A stretch of 64,000 nucleotides of DNA from Microbacterium oleivorans (lineage in GTDB: Bacteria; Actinomycetota; Actinomycetes; Actinomycetales; Microbacteriaceae), in assembly GCF_013389665.1 (NCBI RefSeq), contig NZ_CP058316.1, forward strand, positions 372,001 to 436,000, given 5' to 3'. Shown here piece after piece: positions 54,248 to 63,995 of the stretch. A program made the position numbers and the translations under genes. How positions within the stretch are numbered: position 1 is the stretch's first letter; every line of letters begins with the position of its first letter. The notes under the pieces were generated by a model. It saw nothing but the letters and a program-made list of their open reading frames with translations. It did not search any database and had not been told where the DNA came from.

Positions 54248-55564
54248 TCAGGCCCGGGTCGCCGCGGCCGCGGCGCGGGCGGCAGCGGGAAGCGCGCGTA
54301 CGATGCGCTCGAGCGCGGCGTCGTCGTGGGCGGCGGTGAGGAACCAGGCCTCGAAGGCCGACGGCGGCAGCGACACGCCCGCGTCGAGCATCGCGTGGAA
54401 GAACGCGGCGTACGCGGCCGTGTCCTGCGTCGTCGCCGTCTCGTAGTCGGGAACTCCCCCGGCGACCGAGGCGCCGAAGAAGACGCTGAACAGCGTGCCC
54501 GCGGTCTGGACGACGTGCGGCACGCCCGCCTCGTCCAGGGCCGCGGACGTCGCGGACGCGACCACGTCGGCGGCGTGGCCGATGCGGGCGTAGACGTCGG
54601 CATCGGCGAGCCGGAGCGTGGCGAGCCCTGCGGCGACGGCGACGGGGTTCCCCGAGAGCGTGCCGGCCTGGTACACGGGCCCCAGGGGCGCGAGGAGCTC
54701 CATGATCTCGGCGCGCCCCGCGATCGCGGCCACGGGCAGACCCCCGCCGACGACCTTGCCGAATGCCAGCAGGTCGGGGGCGACGTCCTCGCCCGCCTCG
54801 CGCAGCACGCCCCAGTAGCCCGAGGGACCGGAGCGGAACCCGGTGAGCACCTCGTCGCTGATCAGGAGGGAGCCGTGTCGACGCGTGAGCTCGCGCAGGA
54901 AACGCGTGAAGCCCGGTGCGGGGGGCACCACGCCCATGTTCGCCCCCGCGGCCTCGGTGATCACGGCGGCGATGCGGTCGCCGTGCTCGGCGAAGACCGC
55001 ATCGAGTGCCGCCTGGTCGTTGTAGGGCACCACGAGTGTCTGCGCCGCGATGGCAGCGGGGACCCCCGCCGACCCGGGCAGTGCGAGAGTCGCCAGCCCC
55101 GAACCGGCCTGAGCCAGCAGTCCGTCGGAGTGACCGTGGTAATGGCCGGAGAACTTCACCAGCAGGTCGCGCCCGGTCGCGCCGCGCGCGAGCCGGATCG
55201 CCGTCATGGTCGCCTCCGTGCCGGTCGAGACGAGCCGGATGCGTTCGGCGATGGGCACCCGTCGGCGGATCTCCTCGGCCAGCTCGGTCTCGGCCGGCGT
55301 GGACGCACCGAACGACAGGCCCCGCCCCGCGGCCTCGACGACGGCCGCGATCACCTCGGGGTGCGCGTGTCCGACGAGGGCGGGCCCCCAGCTGGCGACG
55401 AGGTCGACGTAGTCGCGGCCTTCGGCGTCGGTGACCAGCGGCCCGGCCGCCGACACGAAGAAGCGGGGCGTGCCGCCTACGGAGCCGAACGCCCGGACGG
55501 GCGAGTTCACCCCGCCGGGGATGACGGCGCGTGCCCGCTCGAACAGGTCGTCGTTGCGCGTCAT
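54248..55564 (-). CDS. hemL: Glutamate-1-semialdehyde 2,1-aminomutase
   Basis: A 438-residue PLP enzyme that makes 5-aminolevulinate from glutamate 1-semialdehyde, the second step of the C5 heme pathway. Visible are the substrate segment [11 protein letters not shown], the PLP region [25 protein letters not shown] and the Schiff-base Lys in [16 protein letters not shown]. The C-terminus is Ala-rich. The ATG overlaps the hemB stop (ATGA). It is the last gene of the leftward heme operon, the unusual part being that hemA, its upstream enzyme, is transcribed the other way. Confidence 0.95.
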   Translation of the reverse strand: MTRNDDLFERARAVIPGGVNSPVRAFGSVGGTPRFFVSAAGPLVTDAEGRDYVDLVASWGPALVGHAHPEVIAAVVEAAGRGLSFGASTPAETELAEEIRRRVPIAERIRLVSTGTEATMTAIRLARGATGRDLLVKFSGHYHGHSDGLLAQAGSGLATLALPGSAGVPAAIAAQTLVVPYNDQAALDAVFAEHGDRIAAVITEAAGANMGVVPPAPGFTRFLRELTRRHGSLLISDEVLTGFRSGPSGYWGVLREAGEDVAPDLLAFGKVVGGGLPVAAIAGRAEIMELLAPLGPVYQAGTLSGNPVAVAAGLATLRLADADVYARIGHAADVVASATSAALDEAGVPHVVQTAGTLFSVFFGASVAGGVPDYETATTQDTAAYAAFFHAMLDAGVSLPPSAFEAWFLTAAHDDAALERIVRALPAAARAAAAATRA

Positions 55565-56556
55565 GCGAGGTCCTTTCCGGAGCGGAGCCAGCCCGCCACT
55601 TCGCGTGCCCAGTATGTGAGGATGACGTCGGCACCGGCACGGCGGATGCCGATCAGCGACTCGCCGATCGCACGGTCCCGGTCGATCGCACCTGCGCGCG
55701 CGGCGAGCTCGATCATCGCGTACTCCCCCGACACCTGGTACGCCCACACCGGCACCGTCGCCGCGTCCGCGACGCGGGCGAGCACGTCGAGGTAGGGACC
55801 GGCGGGCTTGACCATGACGTAGTCGGCGCCCTCCGCGATGTCCTGCATCGCCTCGGCGACGCCCTCGCGCCCGTTGGCGGGGTCGAGCTGATAGGTGCGG
55901 CGGTCGCCCTGCAGGGTGGATTCGACGGCGTCGCGGAAGGGGCCGTAGAAGGCCGAGGCGTACTTCGCGGAGTAGGCGAGCAGCGCGACATCGCTGTGCC
56001 CGGCGGCGTCGAGAGCCGCGCGGATCACCGCGACCTGGCCGTCCATCATCCCCGACAGGCCGAGCACCTCGGCGCCGGCGCGCGCCTGGGCCACCGCCAT
56101 GCGGGCGTACACCTCGAGCGTGGCGTCGTTGTCGACCGAGCCGTCGGCGGCGAGCAGGCCGCAGTGTCCGTGGTCGGTGAACTCGTCGAGGCAGAGATCC
56201 GCCTGCACCGTGATCGCGCCGCGCGCGGCATCCCGAGCGACGCGGATCGCACGGTTCAGGATGCCGTCCTCGGCGACCGCGCCCGAGCCCTGGGCGTCGC
56301 GCACCGCGGGCACACCGAACAGCATGATGCCGCCGACGCCGGCCTCGGCCGCGTCGCTGACGACCGTCGCGATGTCGGCGAGCGGATGCTGCATCACCCC
56401 GGGCATGCTCGCGATCGGCTGTGCCGCGTCGATGCCCTCCTTGACGAAGACGGGGAGCACGAGCTGCGCTGCGTCGAGGTGGTGCTCGGTCGAGAGGCGG
56501 CGCATCGCGGGAGTTCGGCGCGTGCGGCGCAGGCGGCGCTCGGGGAAGGTGCTCAT
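55561..56556 (-). CDS. hemB: Delta-aminolevulinic acid dehydratase (porphobilinogen synthase)
   Basis: A 331-residue enzyme that condenses two 5-aminolevulinates to porphobilinogen. The two Schiff-base lysines are in [16 protein letters not shown] and [13 protein letters not shown]. The metal-site stretch reads [14 protein letters not shown]: the middle Cys of the zinc-type triple is Asp, so it may be a mixed or Mg-dependent type. The N-terminus [15 protein letters not shown] is the normal arm. The ATG overlaps the hemD stop by four bases. Confidence 0.96.
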   Translation of the reverse strand: MSTFPERRLRRTRRTPAMRRLSTEHHLDAAQLVLPVFVKEGIDAAQPIASMPGVMQHPLADIATVVSDAAEAGVGGIMLFGVPAVRDAQGSGAVAEDGILNRAIRVARDAARGAITVQADLCLDEFTDHGHCGLLAADGSVDNDATLEVYARMAVAQARAGAEVLGLSGMMDGQVAVIRAALDAAGHSDVALLAYSAKYASAFYGPFRDAVESTLQGDRRTYQLDPANGREGVAEAMQDIAEGADYVMVKPAGPYLDVLARVADAATVPVWAYQVSGEYAMIELAARAGAIDRDRAIGESLIGIRRAGADVILTYWAREVAGWLRSGKDLA

Positions 56557-57320
56557 GAGGGATCCTCTGCGGTTCGCGCGTCGAGCTCTGCCAGAAGGGC
56601 GTCGACGCTCTGCGAGTGGGCGGTGTGATGGACGGTGTAGCCGAGCTTCTCGGCATCCCGGGTCGTCCCCGGGCCGATCGAGGCGATGAAGACCTCGGGG
56701 CCGGGCACGCCGACCTGCCGGCGCAGCTCGCGCCCGACGCTCAGAGAGGTCAGCAGCACGGTGTCGATCGTGCCGGTGCGGACATCGGAGACGACGGCCG
56801 GATCGAGATCGACGCCCACGGTGCGATACGCGATGCAGACGTCCACCTCGTAGCCCTGGAGTTCGAGCTCGTCGCTGATGACGGCCATCGCGAGGTCGGA
56901 GCGCAGGACCAGGCAGCGGCCGGTCGAGCGGGGAGATCTGCCCGCGCACCACTGAGCGATCATGTTCGTCGCCGACGACGTGCCGACGGGGACGAACTCG
57001 ACCTCGAACCCGGCATCGGCCACCGCCCTCGCCGTGGGTCGTCCGACGGCGGCGATGCGGGTGCCCACCGGGATGGTCGCCCCCGCGGCGACGAGCTGCT
57101 CGACGGTGGCGGCACTGGTGATGAACACCCACGCGTACTCCCCCGCCGCGAGCCGGGCGAAGGCGGCGTCACGGGCGGCGACGTCGCGCGGCGGGCGCGA
57201 TTCGATGAGCGGTGCGACGACGCCGGTCGCGCCGCGTCGCTCGATCTCGGCGCGAACCCGGTCACCCCATGCACCGCCGCGCGGGATGAGGACGCGGCGC
57301 CCCCGCAGCGCGCCGGTCAT
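56553..57320 (-). CDS. hemD: Uroporphyrinogen-III synthase
   Basis: A 255-residue enzyme that cyclises hydroxymethylbilane with inversion of ring D. The family is poorly conserved; recognisable parts are [19 protein letters not shown] at the start, [34 protein letters not shown], and the second-domain [16 protein letters not shown] and [19 protein letters not shown]. Position between hemC and hemB, with 4-base overlaps at both ends, confirms the call. Confidence 0.9.
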   Translation of the reverse strand: MTGALRGRRVLIPRGGAWGDRVRAEIERRGATGVVAPLIESRPPRDVAARDAAFARLAAGEYAWVFITSAATVEQLVAAGATIPVGTRIAAVGRPTARAVADAGFEVEFVPVGTSSATNMIAQWCAGRSPRSTGRCLVLRSDLAMAVISDELELQGYEVDVCIAYRTVGVDLDPAVVSDVRTGTIDTVLLTSLSVGRELRRQVGVPGPEVFIASIGPGTTRDAEKLGYTVHHTAHSQSVDALLAELDARTAEDPS

Positions 57321-58270
57321 CGGCTGGTCCCCGGCAGATCGGCGAAGTCGGCGGCACCGCCGTCCAGCAGCTCGGCGACGACCTCGGCGGCGATGCTCTC
57401 GCGCTGGTCGGGCGACGCGAGGTCCGCGTGCAGCGCGCGCGCGGCGCGCACGGTGCGCGCCCCCGCGGGGCCGTAGACCTCGGCGAGGAAGACCGTCTCG
57501 TCGCCCAGACCCGTCGCCGAGATCCCCACCGGGGCTGCGCAGCCCGCCTCGAGCCGTCGCAGCACGGCGCGCTCGAGGAGAGCCCGCGCCGCGGACTGGG
57601 CGTCGTCGATCAGGCTCACGGCGCGTCCGATCGCACCGTCGCGGTCCGCGGTGCGGATCTCGACGGCCAGCGCTCCCTGTCCGGCCGAGGTCGGCCAGGC
57701 GTCGAGGGCGAACGTCTCGCCGATCACACTGTCACGACCGATGCGTCGCAGTCCGGCCTCGGCGAGCACGACGGCGTCGTACTCTCCGTCGCGGACCTTG
57801 CGCAGCCGCGTATCGACGTTTCCGCGGATGTCGCGCACCTGCAGGTCGGGTCGGCGGCGCAGCACCTGGGCGACACGACGCGGTGACCCCGTGCCGACGA
57901 CGGCGCCGGCGGGCAGGGCATCCAGCGTCGTCGCCGCGTCGGGACCGCAGAGGACGTCGCGCTGCGGCGCGCGCGACGGGACGGCCGCGATCTCGAGCCC
58001 CGCGTACGGAGCCGTGGGCAGATCCTTCATCGAGTGGACGACGAGGTCGCAGTCCCCGCGCAGCAGCGCCTCGCGCAGCGCCGTGGCGAACACGCCCGTC
58101 CCGCCCATCTGCGCGAGCGATCCGGTCAGCACGTCGCCGTCGGTCGTGATCTCGACCAGACGGACCGGGATGCCGGTGGACGCCGTGATCGCATCGGCGA
58201 CGTGCTGCGACTGGGTGGTGGCGAGCAGACTCGCCCGCGTGCCCAGCCGCAGCGCCGGAGCCTCGGTCAC
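57317..58270 (-). CDS. hemC: Hydroxymethylbilane synthase (porphobilinogen deaminase)
   Basis: A 317-residue enzyme that polymerises four porphobilinogens. The N-terminal RLGTRASLLATTQSQHVAD, the VVHSMKDLPT active-site loop, VGTGSPRRVAQVLRRRPD substrate-binding arginines, and the dipyrromethane-cofactor Cys in RLEAGCAAPVGI are all present. The start is the GTG at 58270, which overlaps the ferrochelatase stop (GTGA); the long in-frame opening upstream is not homologous. Confidence 0.95.
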   Translation of the reverse strand: MTEAPALRLGTRASLLATTQSQHVADAITASTGIPVRLVEITTDGDVLTGSLAQMGGTGVFATALREALLRGDCDLVVHSMKDLPTAPYAGLEIAAVPSRAPQRDVLCGPDAATTLDALPAGAVVGTGSPRRVAQVLRRRPDLQVRDIRGNVDTRLRKVRDGEYDAVVLAEAGLRRIGRDSVIGETFALDAWPTSAGQGALAVEIRTADRDGAIGRAVSLIDDAQSAARALLERAVLRRLEAGCAAPVGISATGLGDETVFLAEVYGPAGARTVRAARALHADLASPDQRESIAAEVVAELLDGGAADFADLPGTSR

Positions 58271-59481
58271 GGCGCCACCCCCGCGAGCGCCGGCTGGAAG
58301 CCGAGACGCTTGTTCTCGCAGCAGCCGGGGCGGCACACGTCGTACCAGGGCCCCAGCGCGGTCACGGCGGGTCGCTCGTCGACGGGGGTCGCGTCGAGCC
58401 TCTCCTGCACGAGGTCGACCAGCCCGCTCACGTAGGCGGGGTGGGTGCTGGGCGAGGCCGTGCGGACTGCGAACAGGCCGTGCTCCTCGGCGGTCTCCAT
58501 CGCCTCGGTGTCGAGGTCCCAGAGCACCTCCATGTGGTCGCTGACGAAGCCGAGCGGGACGATCAGGATGGCCCTGCGCCCGGCGGCCGGCAGCTCGGCG
58601 ATCGCATCGTTGATGTCGGGCTCGAGCCAGGGCACCTGGGGCGGACCGGATCGGCTCTGGAACACCAGCTGCCACGGGCTGGTCGTGCCGAGCTCGGCGA
58701 CGATCGCCTCGGCGACGGCCGTGTGCTGCGCGACGTAGGCGCCGCCGGGCCCGAAGCCGCGCTCGGGCGGACCGGAGCGGTCGGCGTCGGAGTTGGGGAT
58801 CGAGTGCGTCGAGAAGAGGATCTCGACCTCGTCCGGTGCGATGCCGCGCTCGGCGACCGCCGCGAGCCCGTCGCGCAGCCCCTCGACGAACGGCGCCACG
58901 AAGCCCGGGTGGTCGAAGAACTGCCGGACCTTGTCGATCTGGATCTCGGCACCGAGCCCGGTGGCCTCCATCGCGTCGGCCAGATCCTCGCGGTACTGCC
59001 GGCACGAGGAGTACGAGCTGTAGGCGCTGGTCGCCACCGCGATCACCCGACGGTGACCGTCGGCGTGGAGCGCGCGCAACGCATCGTCGACGTAGGGCAT
59101 CCAGTTGCGATTGCCCCAGTACACCGGCAGGTCGAGCCCGCGCGCCGCGATCTCGGCTTCGAGGGCGTCCTTGAGCTCGCGGTTGTGCTGGTTGATCGGC
59201 GACACGCCGCCGAAGTGGCGGTAGTGGTGGGCGACCTCTTCGAGTCGCTCGTCGGGGATGCCGCGGCCCGCCGTGACGTTCCGGAGGAAGGGCAGCACGT
59301 CGTCCTGGCCCTCGGGTCCGCCGAAGCCGAGCAGGAGGAGCGCGTCGTAAGTCGTGGGCTCGCTCACGTGGGGCGCACCGCTGCACGCCGCGGGACTGGC
59401 CGCGGGGACGGCGCATCCCGGCGCACAGGCCGGAGCGCTGGTGGCGCGGGGAGGCTTCGGGCGGAACTCGTTCTCGCTCAT
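58267..59481 (-). CDS. cpfC: Coproporphyrin III ferrochelatase, with Cys-bearing N-terminal extension
   Basis: A 404-residue ferrochelatase (HemH family). The core starts at DALLLLGFGGPEGQDDV, with catalytic His in FSTHSIPNSD and Glu/substrate residues near VVPLGFVSDHMEVLWDLD. The C-terminal CRPGCCENKRLGF supplies Cys ligands for the [2Fe-2S] cluster known in actinobacterial enzymes. Beside ChdC it should insert iron into coproporphyrin III. The first 39 residues are extra and hold three Cys (19, 23, 33; CAPGC). GGAGGT lies nine bases before the ATG at 59481 and TGATG couples it to chdC, so the extension is probably real; a GTG at 59367 would remove it. Confidence 0.92.
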   Translation of the reverse strand: MSENEFRPKPPRATSAPACAPGCAVPAASPAACSGAPHVSEPTTYDALLLLGFGGPEGQDDVLPFLRNVTAGRGIPDERLEEVAHHYRHFGGVSPINQHNRELKDALEAEIAARGLDLPVYWGNRNWMPYVDDALRALHADGHRRVIAVATSAYSSYSSCRQYREDLADAMEATGLGAEIQIDKVRQFFDHPGFVAPFVEGLRDGLAAVAERGIAPDEVEILFSTHSIPNSDADRSGPPERGFGPGGAYVAQHTAVAEAIVAELGTTSPWQLVFQSRSGPPQVPWLEPDINDAIAELPAAGRRAILIVPLGFVSDHMEVLWDLDTEAMETAEEHGLFAVRTASPSTHPAYVSGLVDLVQERLDATPVDERPAVTALGPWYDVCRPGCCENKRLGFQPALAGVAP

Positions 59482-60170
59482 CAGGACAGCACCTCCGCGA
59501 GCTCGGCGATCTCGACACGCCGGCCGGTGTAGAACGGAACCTCTTCGCGCACGTGGCGCCGCGCATCGGTGGCGCGCAGGTCGCGCATCAGATCGACCAG
59601 GCTGATCAGCTCGTCGCTCTCGAGGGGCAGCAGCCACTCGTAGTCGCTCAGCGCGAAGGTCGACACGGTGTTGGCGATGACGTCCGTGAAGACCGCGCCA
59701 CGGCGACCGTGCTGCGCGAGCATGGCGGATCGCTCGTCCTCGGGAAGCAGGTACCACTCGTAGCTGCGCACGAACGGATAGAGGCACAGCCAGTCGCGTG
59801 CATGCTCGCCGCGCAGGTATCCCGGCACGTGACGTTTGTTGAACTCCGCCTCGCGGTGCACGCCCATCGCACTCCATTCGAGCTCGAACGCCGCCAGTGC
59901 AGCCGTGCGGCGCAGAGCGCGCAGCGCCCGCTGCAAGGCGGCCGGGTCGTCGGCGGATCCGGGAGCGGTGTGCAGCCACACCATCAGGTCGGCTCCGCCG
60001 CGCATGCCCGTCACGTCGTACAGGCCCCGCACGGTCACCCCGGCGGCGGGCAGGTCGGCGACGACGCGCTCGATCTCGGCGAGGTCGGGCTCGGTCGGTG
60101 CCTGTGGGCGCGGACGAGGACCGGCGAGGATCGCGAAGAGGGTGTAACCGAGCGGGATCTGTTCGGTCAT
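59481..60170 (-). CDS. chdC: Coproheme decarboxylase (hydrogen peroxide-dependent heme synthase)
   Basis: A 229-residue HemQ/ChdC protein of the chlorite-dismutase fold that decarboxylates coproheme III to heme b with peroxide, the last step of the coproporphyrin pathway. Visible blocks are GYTLFAILAG, KRHVPGYLRGEHARDWLCLY, PFVRSYEWYLLPEDERS (radical-forming Tyr region), NTVSTFALSDYEWLLPLESD and REEVPFYTGRRVE. Its ATG overlaps the cgoX stop (ATGA) and its stop overlaps the cpfC start (TGATG). Confidence 0.95.
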   Translation of the reverse strand: MTEQIPLGYTLFAILAGPRPRPQAPTEPDLAEIERVVADLPAAGVTVRGLYDVTGMRGGADLMVWLHTAPGSADDPAALQRALRALRRTAALAAFELEWSAMGVHREAEFNKRHVPGYLRGEHARDWLCLYPFVRSYEWYLLPEDERSAMLAQHGRRGAVFTDVIANTVSTFALSDYEWLLPLESDELISLVDLMRDLRATDARRHVREEVPFYTGRRVEIAELAEVLS

Positions 60171-61555
60171 CGGGGCTCCTTTCGGACGGCGGGGACGGAG
60201 AAGAGCTGCTGCGCGAGGGCGCGGGCGTGCGGGATCACGGAGGCGAGGCCCGTGCCGGCGGCGACCGCGCCGGTGACGTGGATGCCGCGGACGGCGGCAT
60301 CCATCACCGCGCGCGTCCAGTCGTCGGACTCCGCCGGCACCACCGCGTCGCGCCAGCGGGTGGTGATGATCTCGCCGATGTCGCCACGGTCGATGCGGAC
60401 ACCGGTCAGCTGCGTGATCTCGCGGGCGACGGCGGCGGCGGAGTCGAGACCCGCAGTGTCGTCGGCGCGGGCCGAGAGGCGCACCACGTGCGTGTCGGCG
60501 GCGAGGGCGGCACGGGCCCACGCCCACTTCGCATCGATGTGGGTCATCGCCTTGGCCGCGGTCCGGGCGCCGGGTGCCACGATGACACCCGACCCGACCG
60601 GCTCGGCCGAGAGCCCGACGGAGGTCACGGCGGCGGTCAGCAGCCGGACGGCCGGCTGGATCGGCGCGGAAGCGGCGTCGTCGATCGCCGCGGGCGTCAT
60701 CCCGAGCAGCTGCGCCGCCGCGCGCGGTCCGGTGGCGACCACGACGCCGCGGGATCGCAGCGTCGCGTCGTCGAGCTCGACGGCCACGCCGCCGGCGCCG
60801 GCACTGAGCGCGCGGACGGTGCGGCTCGTGCGGATGTCGGCTCCGCGCGAGCGCGCCTGCGCAGCCACGGCTTCGGCGAGCCGCCACATGCCGCCGGCGA
60901 TGCCGCCCACCGCCGTACCGCCCGGGGCGTCCGGCGCGACCTCGGCGGCGGCAGCGAGCAGCGACCCGGTGCGCTCGAACGCCGTCCACATCTTGGGGTG
61001 CAGTCGCGGCAGCGGCACCGCGGCGGCGGGCTGGGAGTAGATGCTGCGGCAGAGCGGATCGACGAGACCGTCGAGGAGGCCGGCACCCAGACGCTCCTCG
61101 ACGACGTCGGCGAGCGACGCGGTCGGGTCGAGCGGTGTTCCGCCGACCTCGGCGGCGGCGCGCTGCGCGGCCCGCTCGCCGATGATCGCCACGACGTCGG
61201 CGGCGAGCGGATCGGCGGGAATGCCGATGACCGTGCGGCGCGGGAGCGGCAATCGGCTCCACCGTCCGCCCGCACGCGGCGACACCAGGTGCGCCGGCCC
61301 CGAACGGGGCGTCACGATCTCGAGCGGGAGGTCGAAGTCGGCGATCAGACGCGGCACGGCATCGGTGCGCTTGGCGAACGACTCCGCACCGAGATCGATG
61401 TCGATGCCGGCGAGGCGGCCGCGTCGCAGCATGCCACCGACGCGGTCGTCGGATTCGAGCACGACGACACCGGCGCCCGCGGTGGCGGCTTCGAGGGCCA
61501 CGACGAGACCCGCGATGCCGCCGCCCACGACGACGAGGTCGACGTCGGACCTCAT
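60167..61555 (-). CDS. cgoX: Coproporphyrinogen III oxidase (HemY-type FAD oxidase)
   Basis: A 462-residue FAD-dependent oxidase of the protoporphyrinogen-oxidase family. The dinucleotide motif is LVVVGGGIAGLVVALEAA, followed by DDRVGGMLRRG; GGMWRLAEAVAAQ and the C-terminal GIHVTGAVAAGTGLASVI form the FAD site. In organisms with ChdC and CpfC this enzyme oxidises coproporphyrinogen III to coproporphyrin III (older name hemG/hemY). The ATG overlaps the hemE stop and the stop overlaps chdC. Confidence 0.93.
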   Translation of the reverse strand: MRSDVDLVVVGGGIAGLVVALEAATAGAGVVVLESDDRVGGMLRRGRLAGIDIDLGAESFAKRTDAVPRLIADFDLPLEIVTPRSGPAHLVSPRAGGRWSRLPLPRRTVIGIPADPLAADVVAIIGERAAQRAAAEVGGTPLDPTASLADVVEERLGAGLLDGLVDPLCRSIYSQPAAAVPLPRLHPKMWTAFERTGSLLAAAAEVAPDAPGGTAVGGIAGGMWRLAEAVAAQARSRGADIRTSRTVRALSAGAGGVAVELDDATLRSRGVVVATGPRAAAQLLGMTPAAIDDAASAPIQPAVRLLTAAVTSVGLSAEPVGSGVIVAPGARTAAKAMTHIDAKWAWARAALAADTHVVRLSARADDTAGLDSAAAVAREITQLTGVRIDRGDIGEIITTRWRDAVVPAESDDWTRAVMDAAVRGIHVTGAVAAGTGLASVIPHARALAQQLFSVPAVRKEPR

Positions 61556-62715
61556 GCCGCTCGCCAGTCGTGCACGGTGCGCACGACGGAGCTGATCGCG
61601 TCGGGATCGGCTTCCATCGGCACGCCGTGACCGAGGTTGAACACGTGTGCGCGCGCCGCGCGTCCGGCCGTGAGGATGCGACCGATCGCGGCGTCGCGCA
61701 CCGGCGCGGGCGCGAACAACAACGCGGGGTCGAGGTTGCCCTGCAGCGTCAGATCCGTACCGACCCGGCGCGCGGCCTCGTCGAGCGGCACGCGGTAGTC
61801 GACGCCGAGCGCATCGATGCCGATCGAGGCCATGTCGGCGAGGATCTCGCCCGTGCCGACGCCGAAGTGCACGAGCGGGATGTGGTCGATGCCCGCACCG
61901 GCGGGCACGGGGAGCGCGCGCACGGCCTCGAACGACGCCGCGGAGGCCGGGAGCGCTGCGGACCGGTAGTCCTCGGGAGGCAGTCCCCCCGCCCACGAGT
62001 CGAAGAGCTGCGCCGCGCTGGCGCCCGACGCGATCTGCAGCGCGAGGAACTCCCCGGTCACCCGGGCGAGCCACTCGGTGAGCGCGGCCCACGCGGCGGG
62101 ATCTTCGTGGATGAGGCGTCGCGCAGCCATATGGTCCTTCGACGGGCCGCCCTCCACCAGGTACGCCGCGAGAGTGAACGGAGCGCCGGCGAAACCGATG
62201 AGCGGCAACGGCTCGCCGCGCGTCTCGGACTCCTCGGCGAGCATGCCGGTGGTCAGCTCCACCGCGCGGGCGATCGCCCCGCCGCGCTCGCGCACGAGGG
62301 CGGGATCGATCTCGACGGCGCGGGCGATGTCGGCGCCGGTGCGCAGCGGCTTCGAGAAGACCGGACCGCGTCCGGCCGCGATCTCGACGTCGATCCCGAG
62401 GATCGCGAGCGGCACGATGATGTCGCTGAAGAAGATGGCGGCGTCCACACCGTGGCGGCGAACCGGCTGGAGGGTGATCTCACTCGCCAGCTCGGGGGTG
62501 AGGCATGCATCGAGCATGGTGCCCTGCGAGCGCAGAGCCCGGTACTCGGGCAGCGACCTGCCCGCCTGCCGCATGAACCAGACGGGGGTCTTCTCGACGC
62601 GTTCGCCGAGCAGGGTGCGCACGAGACGGCTCGAGCCGGTCGCATGCGCGATGAGAGGGTGGGCGGATGCCGGAATGATGATCTCCTCGAATGAGTTAAT
62701 CGATATACTAGTCAC
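61552..62715 (-). CDS. hemE: Uroporphyrinogen decarboxylase (start uncertain)
   Basis: The enzyme removes four acetate carboxyls from uroporphyrinogen III to give coproporphyrinogen III. Visible marks are VWFMRQAGRSLPEYR (substrate Arg), the catalytic Asp in IFFSDIIVPL, GFAGAPFTLAAYLVEGG and HVFNLGHGVP. Coordinates use the only ATG/GTG/TTG available, a GTG at 62715 (387 residues), but this codon lies upstream of the promoter-like TAGTAT. GAGGAG (62683-62688) followed six bases later by ATT at 62676 would give about 374 residues and a normal family N-terminus. No ATG or GTG is in frame between. It leads the eight-gene heme operon. Confidence 0.9.
   Translation of the reverse strand: MTSISINSFEEIIIPASAHPLIAHATGSSRLVRTLLGERVEKTPVWFMRQAGRSLPEYRALRSQGTMLDACLTPELASEITLQPVRRHGVDAAIFFSDIIVPLAILGIDVEIAAGRGPVFSKPLRTGADIARAVEIDPALVRERGGAIARAVELTTGMLAEESETRGEPLPLIGFAGAPFTLAAYLVEGGPSKDHMAARRLIHEDPAAWAALTEWLARVTGEFLALQIASGASAAQLFDSWAGGLPPEDYRSAALPASAASFEAVRALPVPAGAGIDHIPLVHFGVGTGEILADMASIGIDALGVDYRVPLDEAARRVGTDLTLQGNLDPALLFAPAPVRDAAIGRILTAGRAARAHVFNLGHGVPMEADPDAISSVVRTVHDWRAA
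62704..62710. promoter_or_regulatory. Overlapping divergent -10 elements of hemA and hemE
   Basis: TATACT (62704-62709, plus) is a good -10 for hemA, and TAGTAT (62705-62710, minus) is the matching -10 for hemE, in an AT-rich island between the two genes. RNA polymerase could occupy only one at a time. Clear -35 boxes are not seen. Confidence 0.5.
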
Positions 62716-62738
62716 GATCTCAGGGGGTTCTTCCGCAC

Positions 62739-63995
62739 GTGCTCGTCGCTCTCACCGCGCATCAGCGCTCTACGCCACTCGCTTCTCTGGAGCGACTCTC
62801 CGTCATCGGAGACGACGTCGGCACCCGGTTGACACAGGCCCACGAAGCCATCCAGGGGGCCGTCGTCCTCGCGACCTGCAACCGGTTCGAGGCGTACTTC
62901 GACCTCCGCGACGATGTCGATTTCCCCTCGACCATCCCCGCGATGGATGCCGCGATGGAGGAGATCGCCAAGCTCAGCGAGCTGCCGTACCGCACCGTGC
63001 GTGAAACCGTCGACTTCGAACACGGCAACCGTGTCGCCCACCATCTGTTCTCCGTCGCATCGGGCCTCGACTCCGTCGCCGTCGGCGAGGACGAGATCGC
63101 CGGCCAGGTACGCCGGGCCCTCGACGACGCGCGACGTGGCGGGCTGACCACCGCCCCGCTCGAGCACCTCTTCCAGCGGGCGACCGAGACCTCTCGCGCG
63201 GTGAAGAACAGCACGCGGATCGGCGAGTCGGGCCGCTCGCTCGTGCGCCTCGCACTCGAGCTCGCCTCGTCTCGGGTCGCCGACTGGTCGCGAGCCCGCG
63301 TGCTGCTGGTGGGCACCGGCCGTTACGCCGCGGCATCCCTCGCCGCGCTCCGCGACAAGGGTGCCACCGATGTCCGCGTGCACTCCCGATCGGGGCGCAG
63401 CCGCTTCGCGCAGCGGGAGCATCTCGTGGCCGTCGATGCCGAGCACTACGCCGAGGAGGCGGCCGCGGCGGATGTCATCGTCACCTGCACCACGACGACC
63501 GACACGTACGCGCTGACCGCCTCCGAGCACGCCGCACGTCGGGCCGGGGCCGAGCGCACCCAGCTGATCATCGACCTCGGTCTGCCGCGGAACGTCGACC
63601 CGGCGATGCGGGGCGTGCCCGACGTCGAGCTGCTCGACCTCGAGACCATCCGCGTCCACGCCCCGATCGACGAGTTCGCCACGCTCGGCGAGGCCCGTGA
63701 GATCGTCGCCGGCGCAGCCGCACGGCACGCCGCCGCCCGCCGCGTGCACGAGGTCGCCCCCTCGGTCGTCGCGATGCGCGGCTACATCACCGGCATCCTC
63801 GACGACGAGATCGACCGCGCGCGGCTGCGCGGCGAGTCACCGCAGGTCGAGGCCGCGCTCCGGCACTTCTCGGGTGTGCTGCTGCACCGGCTCATCGCCC
63901 AGGGCCACACGCTCGCCTCCTCCGGGTCGGGCGCGGCCTGGTCGGACGCCGTGCGCACGGTCTTTCCCGAGGCTGCGGGAGCCGAGCCGTCATGA
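62739..63995 (+). CDS. hemA: Glutamyl-tRNA reductase
   Basis: A 418-residue NADPH enzyme that reduces glutamyl-tRNA to glutamate 1-semialdehyde, the committed step of C5 heme synthesis. The catalytic Cys is in VLATCNRFEAYFD, the conserved GEDEIAGQVRRALDDAR and SGRSLVRLALELA blocks follow, the NADPH motif is VLLVGTGRYAAASL, and the C-terminal dimerisation helices end at AGAEPS. It is divergent from the rest of the heme genes, which allows separate control of pathway entry. GGGGG lies about 11 bases before the GTG. Confidence 0.94.
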   Translation: MLVALTAHQRSTPLASLERLSVIGDDVGTRLTQAHEAIQGAVVLATCNRFEAYFDLRDDVDFPSTIPAMDAAMEEIAKLSELPYRTVRETVDFEHGNRVAHHLFSVASGLDSVAVGEDEIAGQVRRALDDARRGGLTTAPLEHLFQRATETSRAVKNSTRIGESGRSLVRLALELASSRVADWSRARVLLVGTGRYAAASLAALRDKGATDVRVHSRSGRSRFAQREHLVAVDAEHYAEEAAAADVIVTCTTTTDTYALTASEHAARRAGAERTQLIIDLGLPRNVDPAMRGVPDVELLDLETIRVHAPIDEFATLGEAREIVAGAAARHAAARRVHEVAPSVVAMRGYITGILDDEIDRARLRGESPQVEAALRHFSGVLLHRLIAQGHTLASSGSGAAWSDAVRTVFPEAAGAEPS

